From Crocinitomicaceae bacterium (GTDB lineage Bacteria > Bacteroidota > Bacteroidia > Flavobacteriales_G > Salibacteraceae), in the NCBI GenBank assembly GCA_002713215.1, contig PAVO01000034.1:1-44801 (forward strand): a stretch of 44,801 bases of DNA, in the 5' to 3' direction. Below the pieces are notes generated by a model, which was given only the letters and a program-made list of their open reading frames with translations, searched no databases and was not told the origin of the DNA. Shown here piece by piece: positions 1 through 11,600 of this stretch; position 1 is the stretch's first letter; each line of letters begins with the position of its first letter. The translations under genes and the position numbers were made by a program.

Positions 1-902
1 AAGAGGGTTACTCTATTGAGGGCATCGTATTTACTTTCTGTGGTATAGTCAAACTCATCGAGGTTACCGGGGGTGGGTAGTTCTCCCGTCCAGTCCAGTA
101 AATAAGGTTTGTAGCTATCCAGTTCTCCTTTTAGTTTGTCGCTATCGATTACGTTCCTGGTTTTCATAAGCAGGTTGCCCTTAAAGTCAAAACTTCGGTT
201 GGTTACCAGCCCTGCTTCGTCAAATTGTTTGTAGGGCTTTCCAAGCAGGTTATCTTCTGTTGGGTTACTGACTGTTTCTCCGTATTCGGTTACCATAGTC
301 ATTCGAAGACTATCGCTGCTGTCGTTTTTACTCCAGCCCATGGTAGGGCGTTGTAAGCGATCGTAGCTAGCGAGGGTTTCAGCGTCTTTGGCATCGGCGC
401 CTTGTATGGGTTTGCCTAAGGCGTCCAGAGTGGCTATACTTATTCCTGCATCTACGTGTTCGGTATACAAAGCTTGTTTTTGCAGGTTGTATTTATACTG
501 AAAGGCGGTTTGGTTTATCGCATTGGTTACCCGGGTTAAATTGCCCTGGATATCGTATTGATATTGCATTTCAACATTGGTAAACTGCTGGGGATTACTG
601 TAATCGGGTTGGCCCTTGTGGTCTATGGTTTTTATGGTTCTTCCCAGGGCATCTATCAACTCACTTTTGGGGGTATTCCACTGGTGAGCATAAGAAGCAC
701 TTTCAGTGCGGTTGGTAAGGCCTGCTAAATCGTTTTGGTCATAACTGTATCGCTCCCATGGAGAAGGAACAAAATCATTGGGGGTGCCTATGGTTTTAGG
801 TTTACCGTAAATTACTCGTTGCTCTGAACCATCAGGGTTAACCGTCTTAACCGGCCGGCCAGCAGCATCGTAATACATCTCTATTTTTTCTAACGTTGGC
901 AT
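1..902 (-). CDS. TcC-like RHS/YD-repeat toxin subunit, N-terminal 300 residues (runs off the window)
   Basis: The reading frame opens with ATG at 902-900 and stays open to base 1, so only the N-terminus is present. The translation begins MPTLEKIEMYYDAAGRPVKT and contains RHS/YD-type repeats (YDAAGRPVKTVNPDG, YDIQGNLTRVTN, YDALNRVTL). In the Tc family, TcC forms part of the hollow RHS cocoon with TcB. Its C-terminal hypervariable domain is cleaved off and delivered into the target cell. That domain is not in this window, so the toxic activity cannot be named. The ATG lies two bases after the TcB stop and in another frame (TAA, AA, ATG), which suggests coupled translation. In many relatives, as I recall, the sequence around YEPFF and NPDGSEQRVIYG is continuous in one protein, so the split falls within the RHS shell. 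Confidence 0.88.
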   Translation of the reverse strand, partial: MPTLEKIEMYYDAAGRPVKTVNPDGSEQRVIYGKPKTIGTPNDFVPSPWERYSYDQNDLAGLTNRTESASYAHQWNTPKSELIDALGRTIKTIDHKGQPDYSNPQQFTNVEMQYQYDIQGNLTRVTNAINQTAFQYKYNLQKQALYTEHVDAGISIATLDALGKPIQGADAKDAETLASYDRLQRPTMGWSKNDSSDSLRMTMVTEYGETVSNPTEDNLLGKPYKQFDEAGLVTNRSFDFKGNLLMKTRNVIDSDKLKGELDSYKPYLLDWTGELPTPGNLDEFDYTTESKYDALNRVTL

Positions 903-904
903 TT

Positions 905-3900
905 TTAATAAGCTTTAAAGTTAAATCCAACATCAAAAAAGGGCTCGTATTGTTCTACTACTTTGCCTTTGTTGTTGTACCGTTTGTGTCCACTAACCAC
1001 CACATTGTCTCTTTGGGCGGGTAACTTTTCCTTACCTACCGCATTTCCATTTTGCGTTTGGTCAATCGGTAATCCACTATCACCGGTCAGGCTGTTCCCA
1101 AAGATAATATCTTCTGCCTGAACCCGCGTTTGTAAAACCCTTCCAAAACCATCGCTAAATTCGATTTTTTGAATCGTAGGTATATCAAGGTCTTTAGAAG
1201 GTTGGTAGTGTTCTTCTTTTTGAATGGTTTTTACCCAAACGGGTTGGTTGTTGTTGTAGAAAGCATCCAAAACGAATTCAAACGTAGTGCTTGGAACGTA
1301 CTCCAGGGGCGATTCGGATTTAATGTCTCCTTGATTTTCACCATACTGTCCAATCAAACCAATTCCCTTTAGTAGACCAAGCGGTGAATATTCAAAACAA
1401 GAGCGGTTGGTATTTTCATCGGTAATCATACTGGGTTTTAATAATCGGTAATCGTATTCAGCCGTGGTTGACAAATATTCCGGTGTAGTATTATCGTAAT
1501 ACTGCCGGGCCTCCAGGGGTAAAAACCCATAATTGTCGTAGATAATTTCGCTTTGGTTGTCGAAACCATCCTTGCTCATTACCAACAAGCCCCGCTTGGG
1601 TTTGGTATAACCCGATACCTGAAAGTCGTATTGATTTTTAATGTCTACTCGATACCAGCCTGTTATATAAGGGTCTGCCGTTTTTTCAATAAACCCAAGA
1701 CGGGTGTCGCTGTTTTGCAGTGAAGTCTGAAAATCGCTTGGGTAAGAACTGTAATCGGGTGTTGCTTTAAAACACTCCGGAGTATCAGTATCGTAAATCG
1801 CCGTAATTTGATTGTCAGTAATAATCAGGGTTTCAGTTCGCATAATCACACCGTGTTCGCCCAATAAACCATAGGCTAATCCGGTAAATGCCGATCCATC
1901 GTAGTAGTTGATCGAACACCCCAATACCTTGTAGCGAGGGCTTCCATCCAGCGGAACCTGGTCGTTGAGTATTGCACTTCCTATTTCCTGTGCATTTAAA
2001 GAGGGCATTACAATTTCATACCCCCTGCTTCTACTCGTTCGGTTAACAATATAGTTGGTCTTATCGTCTTTATAAATGTACTCGGTAAGACCTAGCGTAC
2101 CCAATATTCGCTCGCTGGTATCCGTTCCTTTATTATTGCCATAAGGCGGTAAAATGCCACGAGGCAGGGCCAAACTGGCATTTCTAAACGGTTGCCCATA
2201 ATCATCATAATCTCTGGTAAAACTAAAGGTGGTTAAGGGTTCAAAACCTTCTTCCCATTGACTTTGGCGCGAGGCCACCGCATGAGGGAAAAATACGGTT
2301 TCCGGAGGGCGAAAAATAACGCCAAAGCGCCCAACTACAGGATCACCGGCTGTTTCTTTAATGAGTTCCAGGCGAATTCCCTGGCTGTTTTCACTTACAG
2401 AAAATGGGCGGGCCGCAATTCCCATAACTGAATTCCAGGTATACACTTCCTTGCGCATGTTGTTACCCCTGAGGGTTCTTATGGCATCCCGCTGCAATCG
2501 CCTGGGCAGCTTCGCTAACATTTCGTTCGTTGTTGTTGGCCTTTTCAATACGTTGGGATCTTCCTGCCAATATTCTTCGGAGAAAGTCAATTCTTTCCAA
2601 TCTCCAAATTCTCCGCCAACCGGCCCCAACTGAAACCAACTTTTGGTAACCGTTGGGGGGCTGTAGTATTTTTCGTCTACGGTATCAAATACCAAGTTTC
2701 CCTGAGGGCTTACCTGGGGTGCCCTGGTGTTGGGGGAAAACGAACCACTAAAAAAACCGGATGCGTTGTTGTAATCTTCAAAACTTTCCGTGTCGTAACT
2801 GTCTACCCGTCCAAAACCTCTAAACTCGCGTTCCGCACCATCCCAGTAGCCGTGGTTGTAATCGTAAACGGTACTTAATTTTCCCTTACTTATTTTATCC
2901 ACTACTTCGGTTTTGGAAACCACCTGTACCGGGAAGGGCAGGGAGGTTTTCCATTGTGTTTTCTTACTCTTTTGATCCCGTAAATAATATTCGGTAGAAC
3001 TCTTGTACGACACCCGGGTAACCGAACCCATGTTGTTGTCCATTTGACATAGCACATAGGGTTTAATGCCTCCTGTAAGGTCCAAAAAGTACCACTGGGC
3101 TCTTCCCGAATTTCTGGTGTCGCTGGTAAACAAAACACCACTGGTTCCGTTGCCCAGCACATCTTCAATTCGAATTCCACTGGGATCAGTCATTGGAGGT
3201 GTTCCGCCTACGCGAATCGGGTCACTGTATCCATTGCCCGATTTATTGATCCATACTTCTACAGCATCAAAGCTTACATAAATGAAATCGGCCATTCCAT
3301 CACCGTCTACATCAGCTAAAAAGACGCGTTCGGGATCAAAGTTGTGGGGCAATTTAGGCGCTGATTTCATTTGAATTTTTTTTCCAAAATTTCCATAACC
3401 CATATTGGGCCAGTAAGCTACATTACCTCCCTGGATATAAACGATATCCTGGAGCCCATCACCACTCATGTCGGCGAGTCGAAGCCGTGGATTACTGAAG
3501 TCGACAAAGGGCACCCCCCCCGGAGCAGACCCGTTGATTTTAGCTCCAACCCACCCTTCAATGGGATCGCTGAAGTAGCACGTCAAAACTCCATCACCCG
3601 TATACAAGGCATCGCTGATACCGCTGCCGGTAAGGTCACATAATTTTATCCTGGGGTCATTTAGGCTAATGCTTGGAGCGGTTTTGTATGGGGTAAAACT
3701 TTGAACCGACCAACCGGCATTCTGATCGCCGCTGTAATAACCCGACTGACCCGGCCGGTTAACCAACATGTCTATTCTTCCATCCCCATTGGCATCAACC
3801 AACTGCACTTCGGGGCTAGCCAAATTCAAACCAACGGGAGCCTCTTTCATTATTCTAGGTTGGTCAAATTTTCCTTCTCCTAAATTTCGCCAATAGCGTA

Positions 3901-5005
3901 CCGCACCGTTCACTTCCAGAATATCTGGCAGGCCATTGCCAAATAAACTTACGGTTGTAAGTGTATCAGCCGCAAGCGACAGCAATGGAATATTGCCCTC
4001 TAAATGTTGAAATTTTTGTTTGCGGGGAAGGTAATCGGTATACGAGAAGGAGATGGGGGGCATTGCTTCGGTATCGGTTCCATCGACACCCGTAACCTTT
4101 AGCTCCTGCAACATGGAAACACCGTTTAGTGTTGCCTCTCCATTTGTTGTTTGGTCGGCATAGGTAAAATCGTATTGCTGAACCTGCAAATCATTACTCC
4201 AGGTTTTTATCGCTTTACAACGTTTGGTAGTTCTCACCTCAAAGCCTTGTTTATAGTGAGAAAAAGGATCGGGCCGATCTTCGTATTCGAAGGAGACCTG
4301 AACCAAAGGTTTTTCAACCTGGCTGCTGTCTGTATAATGAACATAGGAGATTTTATCGAGGTAGTTTTGGTCCCATTCGTGGAAAGCATCTTTTTGGGTG
4401 GCTTCCCGAAAATAAGAATAGTCGATTCGGTTTCCAAACACGTCGATGGTTCTACTCAACTGCCAACTAAATATTTTATCGTGGTTTTCGGGGTCACGTA
4501 TGGTTGCAAGGTCATTTTCGCGGCTGTCAGGTGTTCCATAGTAACTGGTTAAACCATCCTTGGTGGTTACACGCCAATAATCGTTATTCCTGTCCACCAC
4601 ATGTAGAATTCGTGCAAAAAGCCCCTCGGTTCTCGGACGGTATTGGGTTCCTAAAATGATTTTTCCTTCTTCCTCTACTTCTAATTGTCCTATTGAAACC
4701 AAATCTTCGGCTCCACTTACAATAAAAACATCGGTGTTGTTGTATTGCGGAATACCCTTGTTGGTTTTGCGCATTACACCCGGTATGCTAATGCTCCAGC
4801 CCAGGCCATAAACGCCATTGCCACTACCGGTACTGTAGCCCAGGGTAAGTTGTGGTTGAAAACCGTTAACCCCCTGAGGAACTCCAATGGGAACCGAAAA
4901 GTTTCCGGTACCCGTAAATAAGTCGGGGCTAAATTTTTCGCCAATGCCGCCGACAGCACCGCCGCCAGAGGGAACGTTGATTACTCCTCCTCCTTTGTCA
5001 GACAT
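905..5005 (-). CDS. TcB-like toxin complex subunit (SpvB N-terminal and TcdB middle domains)
   Basis: This 1366-residue protein has the TcB architecture. An SpvB-type N-terminus covers about residues 15-310 (GEKFSPDLFTGTGNFSVPIG, LGYSTGSGNGVYGLGW). A propeller of FG-GAP/VCBS-type repeats follows at about 350-640 (DANGDGRIDM, DLTGSGISDA, DMSGDGLQDI, DVDGDGMADF). TcdB middle regions come next, and the end is RHS-like (SGHKRYNNKGKVVEQYEPFF). In known Tc complexes TcB docks on TcA through the propeller and builds the cocoon with TcC. The length is slightly below the roughly 1450-1500 residues usual for TcB. No signal peptide is seen. It lies 4 bases after the 225-residue gene and 2 bases before the TcC-like gene, all on the minus strand. 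Family assignment is firm; the target is unknown. Confidence 0.93.
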   Translation of the reverse strand: MSDKGGGVINVPSGGGAVGGIGEKFSPDLFTGTGNFSVPIGVPQGVNGFQPQLTLGYSTGSGNGVYGLGWSISIPGVMRKTNKGIPQYNNTDVFIVSGAEDLVSIGQLEVEEEGKIILGTQYRPRTEGLFARILHVVDRNNDYWRVTTKDGLTSYYGTPDSRENDLATIRDPENHDKIFSWQLSRTIDVFGNRIDYSYFREATQKDAFHEWDQNYLDKISYVHYTDSSQVEKPLVQVSFEYEDRPDPFSHYKQGFEVRTTKRCKAIKTWSNDLQVQQYDFTYADQTTNGEATLNGVSMLQELKVTGVDGTDTEAMPPISFSYTDYLPRKQKFQHLEGNIPLLSLAADTLTTVSLFGNGLPDILEVNGAVRYWRNLGEGKFDQPRIMKEAPVGLNLASPEVQLVDANGDGRIDMLVNRPGQSGYYSGDQNAGWSVQSFTPYKTAPSISLNDPRIKLCDLTGSGISDALYTGDGVLTCYFSDPIEGWVGAKINGSAPGGVPFVDFSNPRLRLADMSGDGLQDIVYIQGGNVAYWPNMGYGNFGKKIQMKSAPKLPHNFDPERVFLADVDGDGMADFIYVSFDAVEVWINKSGNGYSDPIRVGGTPPMTDPSGIRIEDVLGNGTSGVLFTSDTRNSGRAQWYFLDLTGGIKPYVLCQMDNNMGSVTRVSYKSSTEYYLRDQKSKKTQWKTSLPFPVQVVSKTEVVDKISKGKLSTVYDYNHGYWDGAEREFRGFGRVDSYDTESFEDYNNASGFFSGSFSPNTRAPQVSPQGNLVFDTVDEKYYSPPTVTKSWFQLGPVGGEFGDWKELTFSEEYWQEDPNVLKRPTTTNEMLAKLPRRLQRDAIRTLRGNNMRKEVYTWNSVMGIAARPFSVSENSQGIRLELIKETAGDPVVGRFGVIFRPPETVFFPHAVASRQSQWEEGFEPLTTFSFTRDYDDYGQPFRNASLALPRGILPPYGNNKGTDTSERILGTLGLTEYIYKDDKTNYIVNRTSRSRGYEIVMPSLNAQEIGSAILNDQVPLDGSPRYKVLGCSINYYDGSAFTGLAYGLLGEHGVIMRTETLIITDNQITAIYDTDTPECFKATPDYSSYPSDFQTSLQNSDTRLGFIEKTADPYITGWYRVDIKNQYDFQVSGYTKPKRGLLVMSKDGFDNQSEIIYDNYGFLPLEARQYYDNTTPEYLSTTAEYDYRLLKPSMITDENTNRSCFEYSPLGLLKGIGLIGQYGENQGDIKSESPLEYVPSTTFEFVLDAFYNNNQPVWVKTIQKEEHYQPSKDLDIPTIQKIEFSDGFGRVLQTRVQAEDIIFGNSLTGDSGLPIDQTQNGNAVGKEKLPAQRDNVVVSGHKRYNNKGKVVEQYEPFFDVGFNFKAY

Positions 5006-5009
5006 ACTA

Positions 5010-5687
5010 TTATAATTTGAAGGTTAGGTTAATGTTGGCCAGGGAAGTGGTATCGGTAGCTTCATCCACTATCCCTTCGGTAATATTACCCACGTAGTAA
5101 GCAAATGAGGTGGTTACATCATTGAGTTCGCCCAATCGAGGAAGGTCAACCCACACTTCCTGAGTACCAAATTTAGAAGTGCTTACCCCCTCTATTTTTG
5201 ATGGGTCGAAAGGGCCGCTCTTATAGAAAACAAAGTCGGTAATCGTGCCCATACCTGGAACCAGGTTCACCCGAAGCGATTCAGGATAGGGTGGATAAAT
5301 GTCCAGATCGATATTAGAAGCATCGAAATTTGCATCGTAGAGGTAGCAGGTAACGTGTACGGTAATGAAGGTAGACTCACCGGTAAAGTCGTTTTTGTAC
5401 TGTACCAGAAAGCTGTCTTCTCCTCCCCCTCCGGTCCAGTACTCATCACTTTTTTCAATGGTATAAGTAATGGTAGGAGAAGAATAGGTTATGCTTACAC
5501 TCTTACTATCGGTCTTGTCTTGTACCGATACTACGGAGTAGTCGTCATCGGTAATCCAATCATTGGGTTTCATAGTTAGTGTAGGAGTCTGCTGACTCAG
5601 TATCTCCGAACTGAAAGAAAAATATACATCACGAGAATCTATATGGTTCTCGATTCGGGTTAATATACAATCACATGTAGTTGCCAT
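5010..5687 (-). CDS. Unrecognised 225-residue protein inside the Tc operon
   Basis: I do not recognise this protein. It sits between TcA (12-base gap) and TcB (4-base gap) in a tight minus-strand operon and begins with an ATG. It starts MATTCDCILTRIENH, has no signal peptide or membrane segment, and is rich in T, S, D and alternating hydrophobics, so it is probably all-beta with perhaps two domains (about 1-115 and 116-225). A glycine run (GGGGED) lies near residue 90. The usual Tc loci I know (TcA, TcB, TcC) have no such gene between TcA and TcB. The position suggests a structural, chaperone-like or receptor-binding accessory of the toxin complex, but this is inference from context. I saw no convincing similarity to the N-terminus of the neighbouring TcA by eye. 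Confidence 0.85.
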   Translation of the reverse strand: MATTCDCILTRIENHIDSRDVYFSFSSEILSQQTPTLTMKPNDWITDDDYSVVSVQDKTDSKSVSITYSSPTITYTIEKSDEYWTGGGGEDSFLVQYKNDFTGESTFITVHVTCYLYDANFDASNIDLDIYPPYPESLRVNLVPGMGTITDFVFYKSGPFDPSKIEGVSTSKFGTQEVWVDLPRLGELNDVTTSFAYYVGNITEGIVDEATDTTSLANINLTFKL

Positions 5688-5699
5688 GGTAAATTAGTT

Positions 5700-8600
5700 T
5701 TATTTATTAATAGATCCGGTGAAGTCCACTACAAACAATATGTCGTCGATATCACCATTGTTAAACATTTCCTGAAGTCGATTGCCCTTCAATTGAGCTT
5801 TCAACGGGTTAAAGTCGAAGGTCCAGGTGCCGTTCACCGTTGGCCCCCCTTCTACTATTTTAAGCATTCCTGCACCGCCCCCTCCAATGGTTCCGGCAAA
5901 TAGTTCTTTGTTTAGGCTCACATCAACCTCATTGGAGTCTGTACCCAACTGATCGACATATTGCATTTTGAACGGTTTTACGGTTTGGCTTCTCAACACC
6001 TCAGCCCTTCCGGTAAACATGACCCTTAGCCCTGAAATACTTATGTCGTTCAGGTTCATCGGAAAATCGTATGCAGAGGTATTGATGTTAACCTTGAAAG
6101 GGGTGGAAGATTCCGATGCATTGGCCAATTCGTAAAACTGATCGGCAAATTCATTCCTGAAACTATACAGCCTTTCTCCGTGATATGCCGGATCCATATT
6201 GCGCCTAACCTCAGTTTCGTAGTCGAAGTTATGGAGTGCGGTGTAATCAATTTTGATAATGACATCTGCAATCGTGGAATAATCCAGCATGTTGCTTTCT
6301 TTATCCATTTCGAGCTGCCACATGCCCACTACTCCGTTTCCTTCAAAAGGATTAAACATTTCAGGATTAAGCGGCTGCAACTCCAGCATACCGGTTGCAT
6401 TCTGCGGATTGCTAAACGCAATCATTTCGGGCTGCCTTCTTAGGGTGGCTTCCTGGTATATATCTCCTTTTACTACTACTTTGGAATTACCTGCGTGAGT
6501 CAATGTGGCTTTTACGCCTTCCACCGGCGGAGTTAATGCAACTACATTAACGGTAACCTTTCGGATAATTCGCATGTATTGGCCTGGAAAATCCCGGTCA
6601 AATTGTTCAAGGGTAGTGTCAAATACCAACTCTCCGGTTTGTTTAAATATTTCAAACTCCATGGGGTATTTCTGAGCCAATGAGAATGATTTGGTAACTT
6701 CCAGTTTTCTTTCATCGCTGGCAAACGCCCACTGATCCAATTGAATCAGATCTTGCATCAATCTATACGAGCCCGTTAATCCCCTTCGATCGGGACCTCC
6801 TAAATTTTCCAGGGAAACGGACATGGATGGTGCTTCCCAGTAATCATCAGAAAGGGCTACCGGTGGCACATTTTGCCGTTCAAACGAAATTTGTTGTTCG
6901 GCCATTTTTGCGGTTGCAGTTGCCTGAGCCAATACATTGGAATAGGCATTGGCCAACACCTTACTCATCCAACTGTAGAGTTCTGCATTTGTAAATTTGT
7001 TCTTTAGGAAGTCGAGGGTGTCTTCTGCAAACTGCTGAGTGAGTTCCGCCATTTTCTTCTCTTGAGAAGAAACCTTAACCCGGTTTTGAGCAACAGTTAT
7101 TTGCTGAGAAGCTATTTCAATGTCTTTTTGCGCCAGCACCATTTGAAAGCGCCAGTCACGCTTGCGGTTTTCAACGCTAGCCATAAGCGAATATCTGGAA
7201 ACCTCCTGTTGAATTCCTACTATTCTAAGTTGGTGATTGGATATCACATTAGCAAATCCTAATGATACTGCAGCAGCAGTTGCATTTGCTGAATATTGTG
7301 CAGCACCAGCGTAATCCTGAGAGGTAGCCGCTATAACGGCATTGGAAGTGCCGGTCGCAATCCCCGCAGATGCAAGTGCTCTAGTCTGGTTTAGCTGGGT
7401 GCGAATTAAATCAGTATTAGCACCAGCAAGAGTTACGTAAGCATTAATTAATGCTTGCTCCGATTGAGTCAAAGCTGAATTAATCATAGCATCCAATTCA
7501 CTTACTTGCAATTCGTACCTACTTCGTTGTATTTCAGCCAAATCGACTTCACTCTCTGAGACCCTAAGCTTGTAATCGCTTAGTTTCACGCCTTCCTTAG
7601 AAAGTTTTAGGTCCTGTTTTGCCTTCAACAAGGTGTAGGTTTCTGCATCTTTTTTCTCCAGCGAAGCCAGGTAAACAGATTCCAGCTGCTGGGCCACCTG
7701 GGTTAACTCCTTGGCCCGGGCAATAAGTACCCGATATCTGTATTGAGTAGGCCGCTGAGCCAATTGACCTGCTACCACCAGCCTTCCTCCTGAACCAATG
7801 GAAGGCAATCCTGTTTTGCTGTCCGTCGGTGCCGCATAGGGGTCCAATTCGCGCTTCATGCCTGCAATGTTCATGCAGTTGCGGATTTTAAACAAATTCG
7901 CCTGAGCCCTAAGGGTATGCGCTTCGTAAACCGGGTTTAATGGAACACAAAATTGAAAGCTCACGGTACGTGGAGCAAAGTTGGCCTGATAGTCGTATCC
8001 GGTTCTGGTAGAAGACAATGGGTAATTGATATATGCCAGGTTGGTAAGCGCAAAGCCATCGGCTTTTTCGGCTCCTTCTTTTCTTAGGTCTGGTAAAAAC
8101 TCTTCTCCCTGTGTCCAGGTGTATGCAGGATCTGAAGGGTCGTCGTAAGGATATTCCAAAAAGTCGAGAGCCGTTGAATTGTCTACCAAACTATCCTTTT
8201 CATAACCGGTTACCTGCTCAAAAACCGCAACGCAATCGTCATAAACTTTTTTCGAAGTGGTTTCGGCTAAGTAGTCATAATTATCTACGGCATAGAGATG
8301 GTCAAAATACGTAGCCGTATCTTCCTTGGCACTCGACAATAAACCCGCATAAGTAGGTATTGCCGGAGGTGTTTGTCCATCGATTACCGTGTCTATTTCC
8401 TCTTGAAATTCAGCAAGGCCTTCTATGATTTCCTGGGTAGTCGTTTTATCTTTCAGATAATCTGTTTTAGCATCGCTAATAAGGGTGTCGCGTGCCGTAC
8501 AGCTGGTTACCTGATTCAGCAAATATCCCAATTCGGTAATCTCTTTGCGGTAGTGAATCAGGTATTCGAGGTTATCCATACACCGCACTTCTCTCCACAA

Positions 8601-11600
8601 ATCGGTTTCACCATCGCCACAAGCGCAAGGATCCGTATTTGGAGTAAACAAGCTATTGCTCATTAGCACCTCTGCCTCTTCATAATACTTGGTTGCCAGG
8701 CTAATCGTTTCTACCGTATCGATGGTAAACTGCTGGTCTGCCCAATCGAGCAAGCATTTTACAATGGAGGTTATGGTATACGAGGTATAGGCCTCGGTAC
8801 GGGTCATGGCTATGTTATGCGGATCCATAGGATCGAGCAACCAATCTGCGGCCAGTGAATAGTTCTTTTTGGTAAACTCCTCCAACACCAGACCGTAGTA
8901 GATCTTGCGTTCTGCGGGGGTTTTCCATTGGTAGTCGTATACACTTCTGTACCAGGCCAGCGCTTCTTCGAAGTACCCATTTTCATGCAACTTAAGCGCC
9001 AGCAGCATGGGTAGGAAATAATAAGCTTCAGCCATGTAGTTGCTTAGGCTGGGGGAGTTTTTGTTTGAATCCATCATCGACTGAACCTGAACCCGTTGAT
9101 GCTGAAAGTCAGCCGAATTCTTGTTGGAGGTTATGGGTATGTTGCCATTGTAGTATGACCTTAAACCCCATTGTTTTAACTCAGAATATTTGCCCAGTTC
9201 ATTGTTCTCATAGAATTCAATGTTCGGCCCATTGATGCGGTCAACGATAGAAAATTGATCTGCCGTGGCTTCCAAAAACGCATTGGGGTAAACCTGCTTC
9301 ACATAGGAAGTATCATAACTTGAAACGGACAGTTTCTTTTCGCCGGAAATAAGCCACGCCACTTGTTTAATAATTATTCCACTCGGCCAACATGGGAATG
9401 CAAAAACCTGATGCAAACCTGGTCTGCCAGATATACCACTTGATGGTGAGCTCACCAGCCCTGTGGTTTGGTTACCTAATGAAAAGAACGATTTAAAATA
9501 CCCTGCGATGAAATACCAGGTAGAAAACTGGGGGGTCTCATTTTCAGTGGGAAGCCAATATTTTCTTAAACCATTAAAAAAATCAAAATTCATGGCCTTT
9601 TCATATTCCGCATGGTTTTTATGTTCGGAAGGATCTATTTCGACCACCCTCTTCTTAATGTATTTTGGTTTTAGAAATGAACTAATTGAAAACACCAGTT
9701 GTTTAATTTCAACTATCCTCGCTCTTTTAATATATCCTTGTTCGGCTAAACCAAAAAATGAGGCAATGCTTATGTCTCTTTTAGACACAATTGAATGCAT
9801 CATCGGATGATTAAGATCCATGTTGAAGTACAGAAAAAACAAATCTTGCAAAGCTGTGAAGTTTATATTGTTCACCGCTTCGGTTTCATTAGCAAGAGAT
9901 ACCTTAATCTGCTGGTTAACCGTAGAGGAGGATGGACGGAACATTACTGTAAATTCAAAACTGCTACTATTATCCGAATAGGATCCTTTGTAAGTAGACG
10001 GACACCAATCAGTATAAATGTTGGCATTTGAGTCAACGTCCAATACCATTGGAGCCAGTTCGTATCCTTCAGTAGAGTTATATCTTAGACCATAAAATTT
10101 ACCCGGCCTCATGGACATAAAATGACCGAAATGCGTACTCTCGGGAGCATAAATAAAGGGTTGTATTACAATATTACCGGCATTTATGTTACCATAGATA
10201 AGTGCCATACTCGTTTGATAGGAAGCACTGCTTACTTCCCCTATTTCAATAGCCCCTTCTAACCATAGGTCCTTGCCAGCGGAAGCCGTGGTAAGAGCAA
10301 CCGGGTCTTCAAATTTCCAATCATCCCCATCATCATTCAATTGGTTTCCATAAACACCCCCTACGGAACCATTCTCCCCCTCCATGCTAAACAGGATCAT
10401 GGGGTTTCTTTTTTCTCCATGACGTTGCAGTACCTGAAGCGAGTTCCAATACCATTTTTGATCCCCTGGCATTTCCAAAATAGTGTATTCTTCGTCCCAG
10501 TAGTTGGTATCCAGATTATATCGAATAAAGGCCAATTCGCTCTCTACTTCTTCTCTAACAATAGCAAATAAATAGAGGTGCCTTTCATTCTTTGTGTTCT
10601 TGAAATTTGATGCTCCTACTACACGAACTACTTTACCAGATTTAAACGCATTTAACCCTACCCAATTGATATTGGTTGAATCTTTTTTGCTGTATTCAAT
10701 TTGAGAGCAATAGACTAACTTGGAATTTCCACCAAGAGCAAAGCTAAAAGCAGTTTTTTGCATTCCTGCCTGTTGTTTGTCGTCACACTTCCCCTTTTGC
10801 TGGAGCACCAGTGAATTGGCGCTACACGCCGGGTATAAATTGGTTATGTCTTTTAAATAATCGGCGTATTCCGACGCCAAGCCACACGCTGTTTCCGGTG
10901 TAAACCGACCGCCCTGGTTCATGCGGTTATTAATTTCTTTGAATTTAGACGATTGCTCTCTTCTTAATGAAGGGTGCAACAGGTTCTCGGGAAATAAATA
11001 AACAAACATGGCTGACCTAAAGGAACCATAAGTTCCCAACCACTTCCATTCCTTGTCGAAATAGGGTGCCTGCAGGTCGTAAGTAGCATTTGCCGGATTA
11101 CCTGTCTCATTATTTAAAACATAGAAGAAATTCTGCATGGCCGTTATTGCGGTGCTTACCCTAGTTGTTTTTGCACAGCACTGCTGCTCAAAATCGAGCA
11201 ACAACCGATCGCTCATTTCCTGTGCGTTCTCTTCCAGGGTATCATTGGTTCCTATGTAATCGATGTAGGCATCTCTTAGCAGCATCATGTGGTGGTTGTC
11301 GGCTTCCATAAGCATGACTTCCTGGTTTTCCTCAATGGCCTCCCAACTTAGTTTTCTTCCCTTGAACCTACGCTGCCATTTTTGATGTGTTTTTTGATTG
11401 AATCTCCATTTAAAATTAGAATTTGCATAGTTATTGTCATCAAAGGTAAGGGCGAGGTTAGGCTCCTTAAAAAATTCAGGGCCTATGGTAATGGGGGCGT
11501 TAGATCCTGTATCGTAAACTTCAATATCCTTCCATTCGCAATAAGTTCTTTCCTTTTTTACCTGAACCAACAGACTAAACAATTCTTTTTCTACTTCATC

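Noticed and set aside
4151..4552. 133-codon plus-strand reading frame inside TcB
   Set aside because: It lies wholly antisense to the well-supported TcB gene, has no recognisable protein features and no promoter; a shadow frame.
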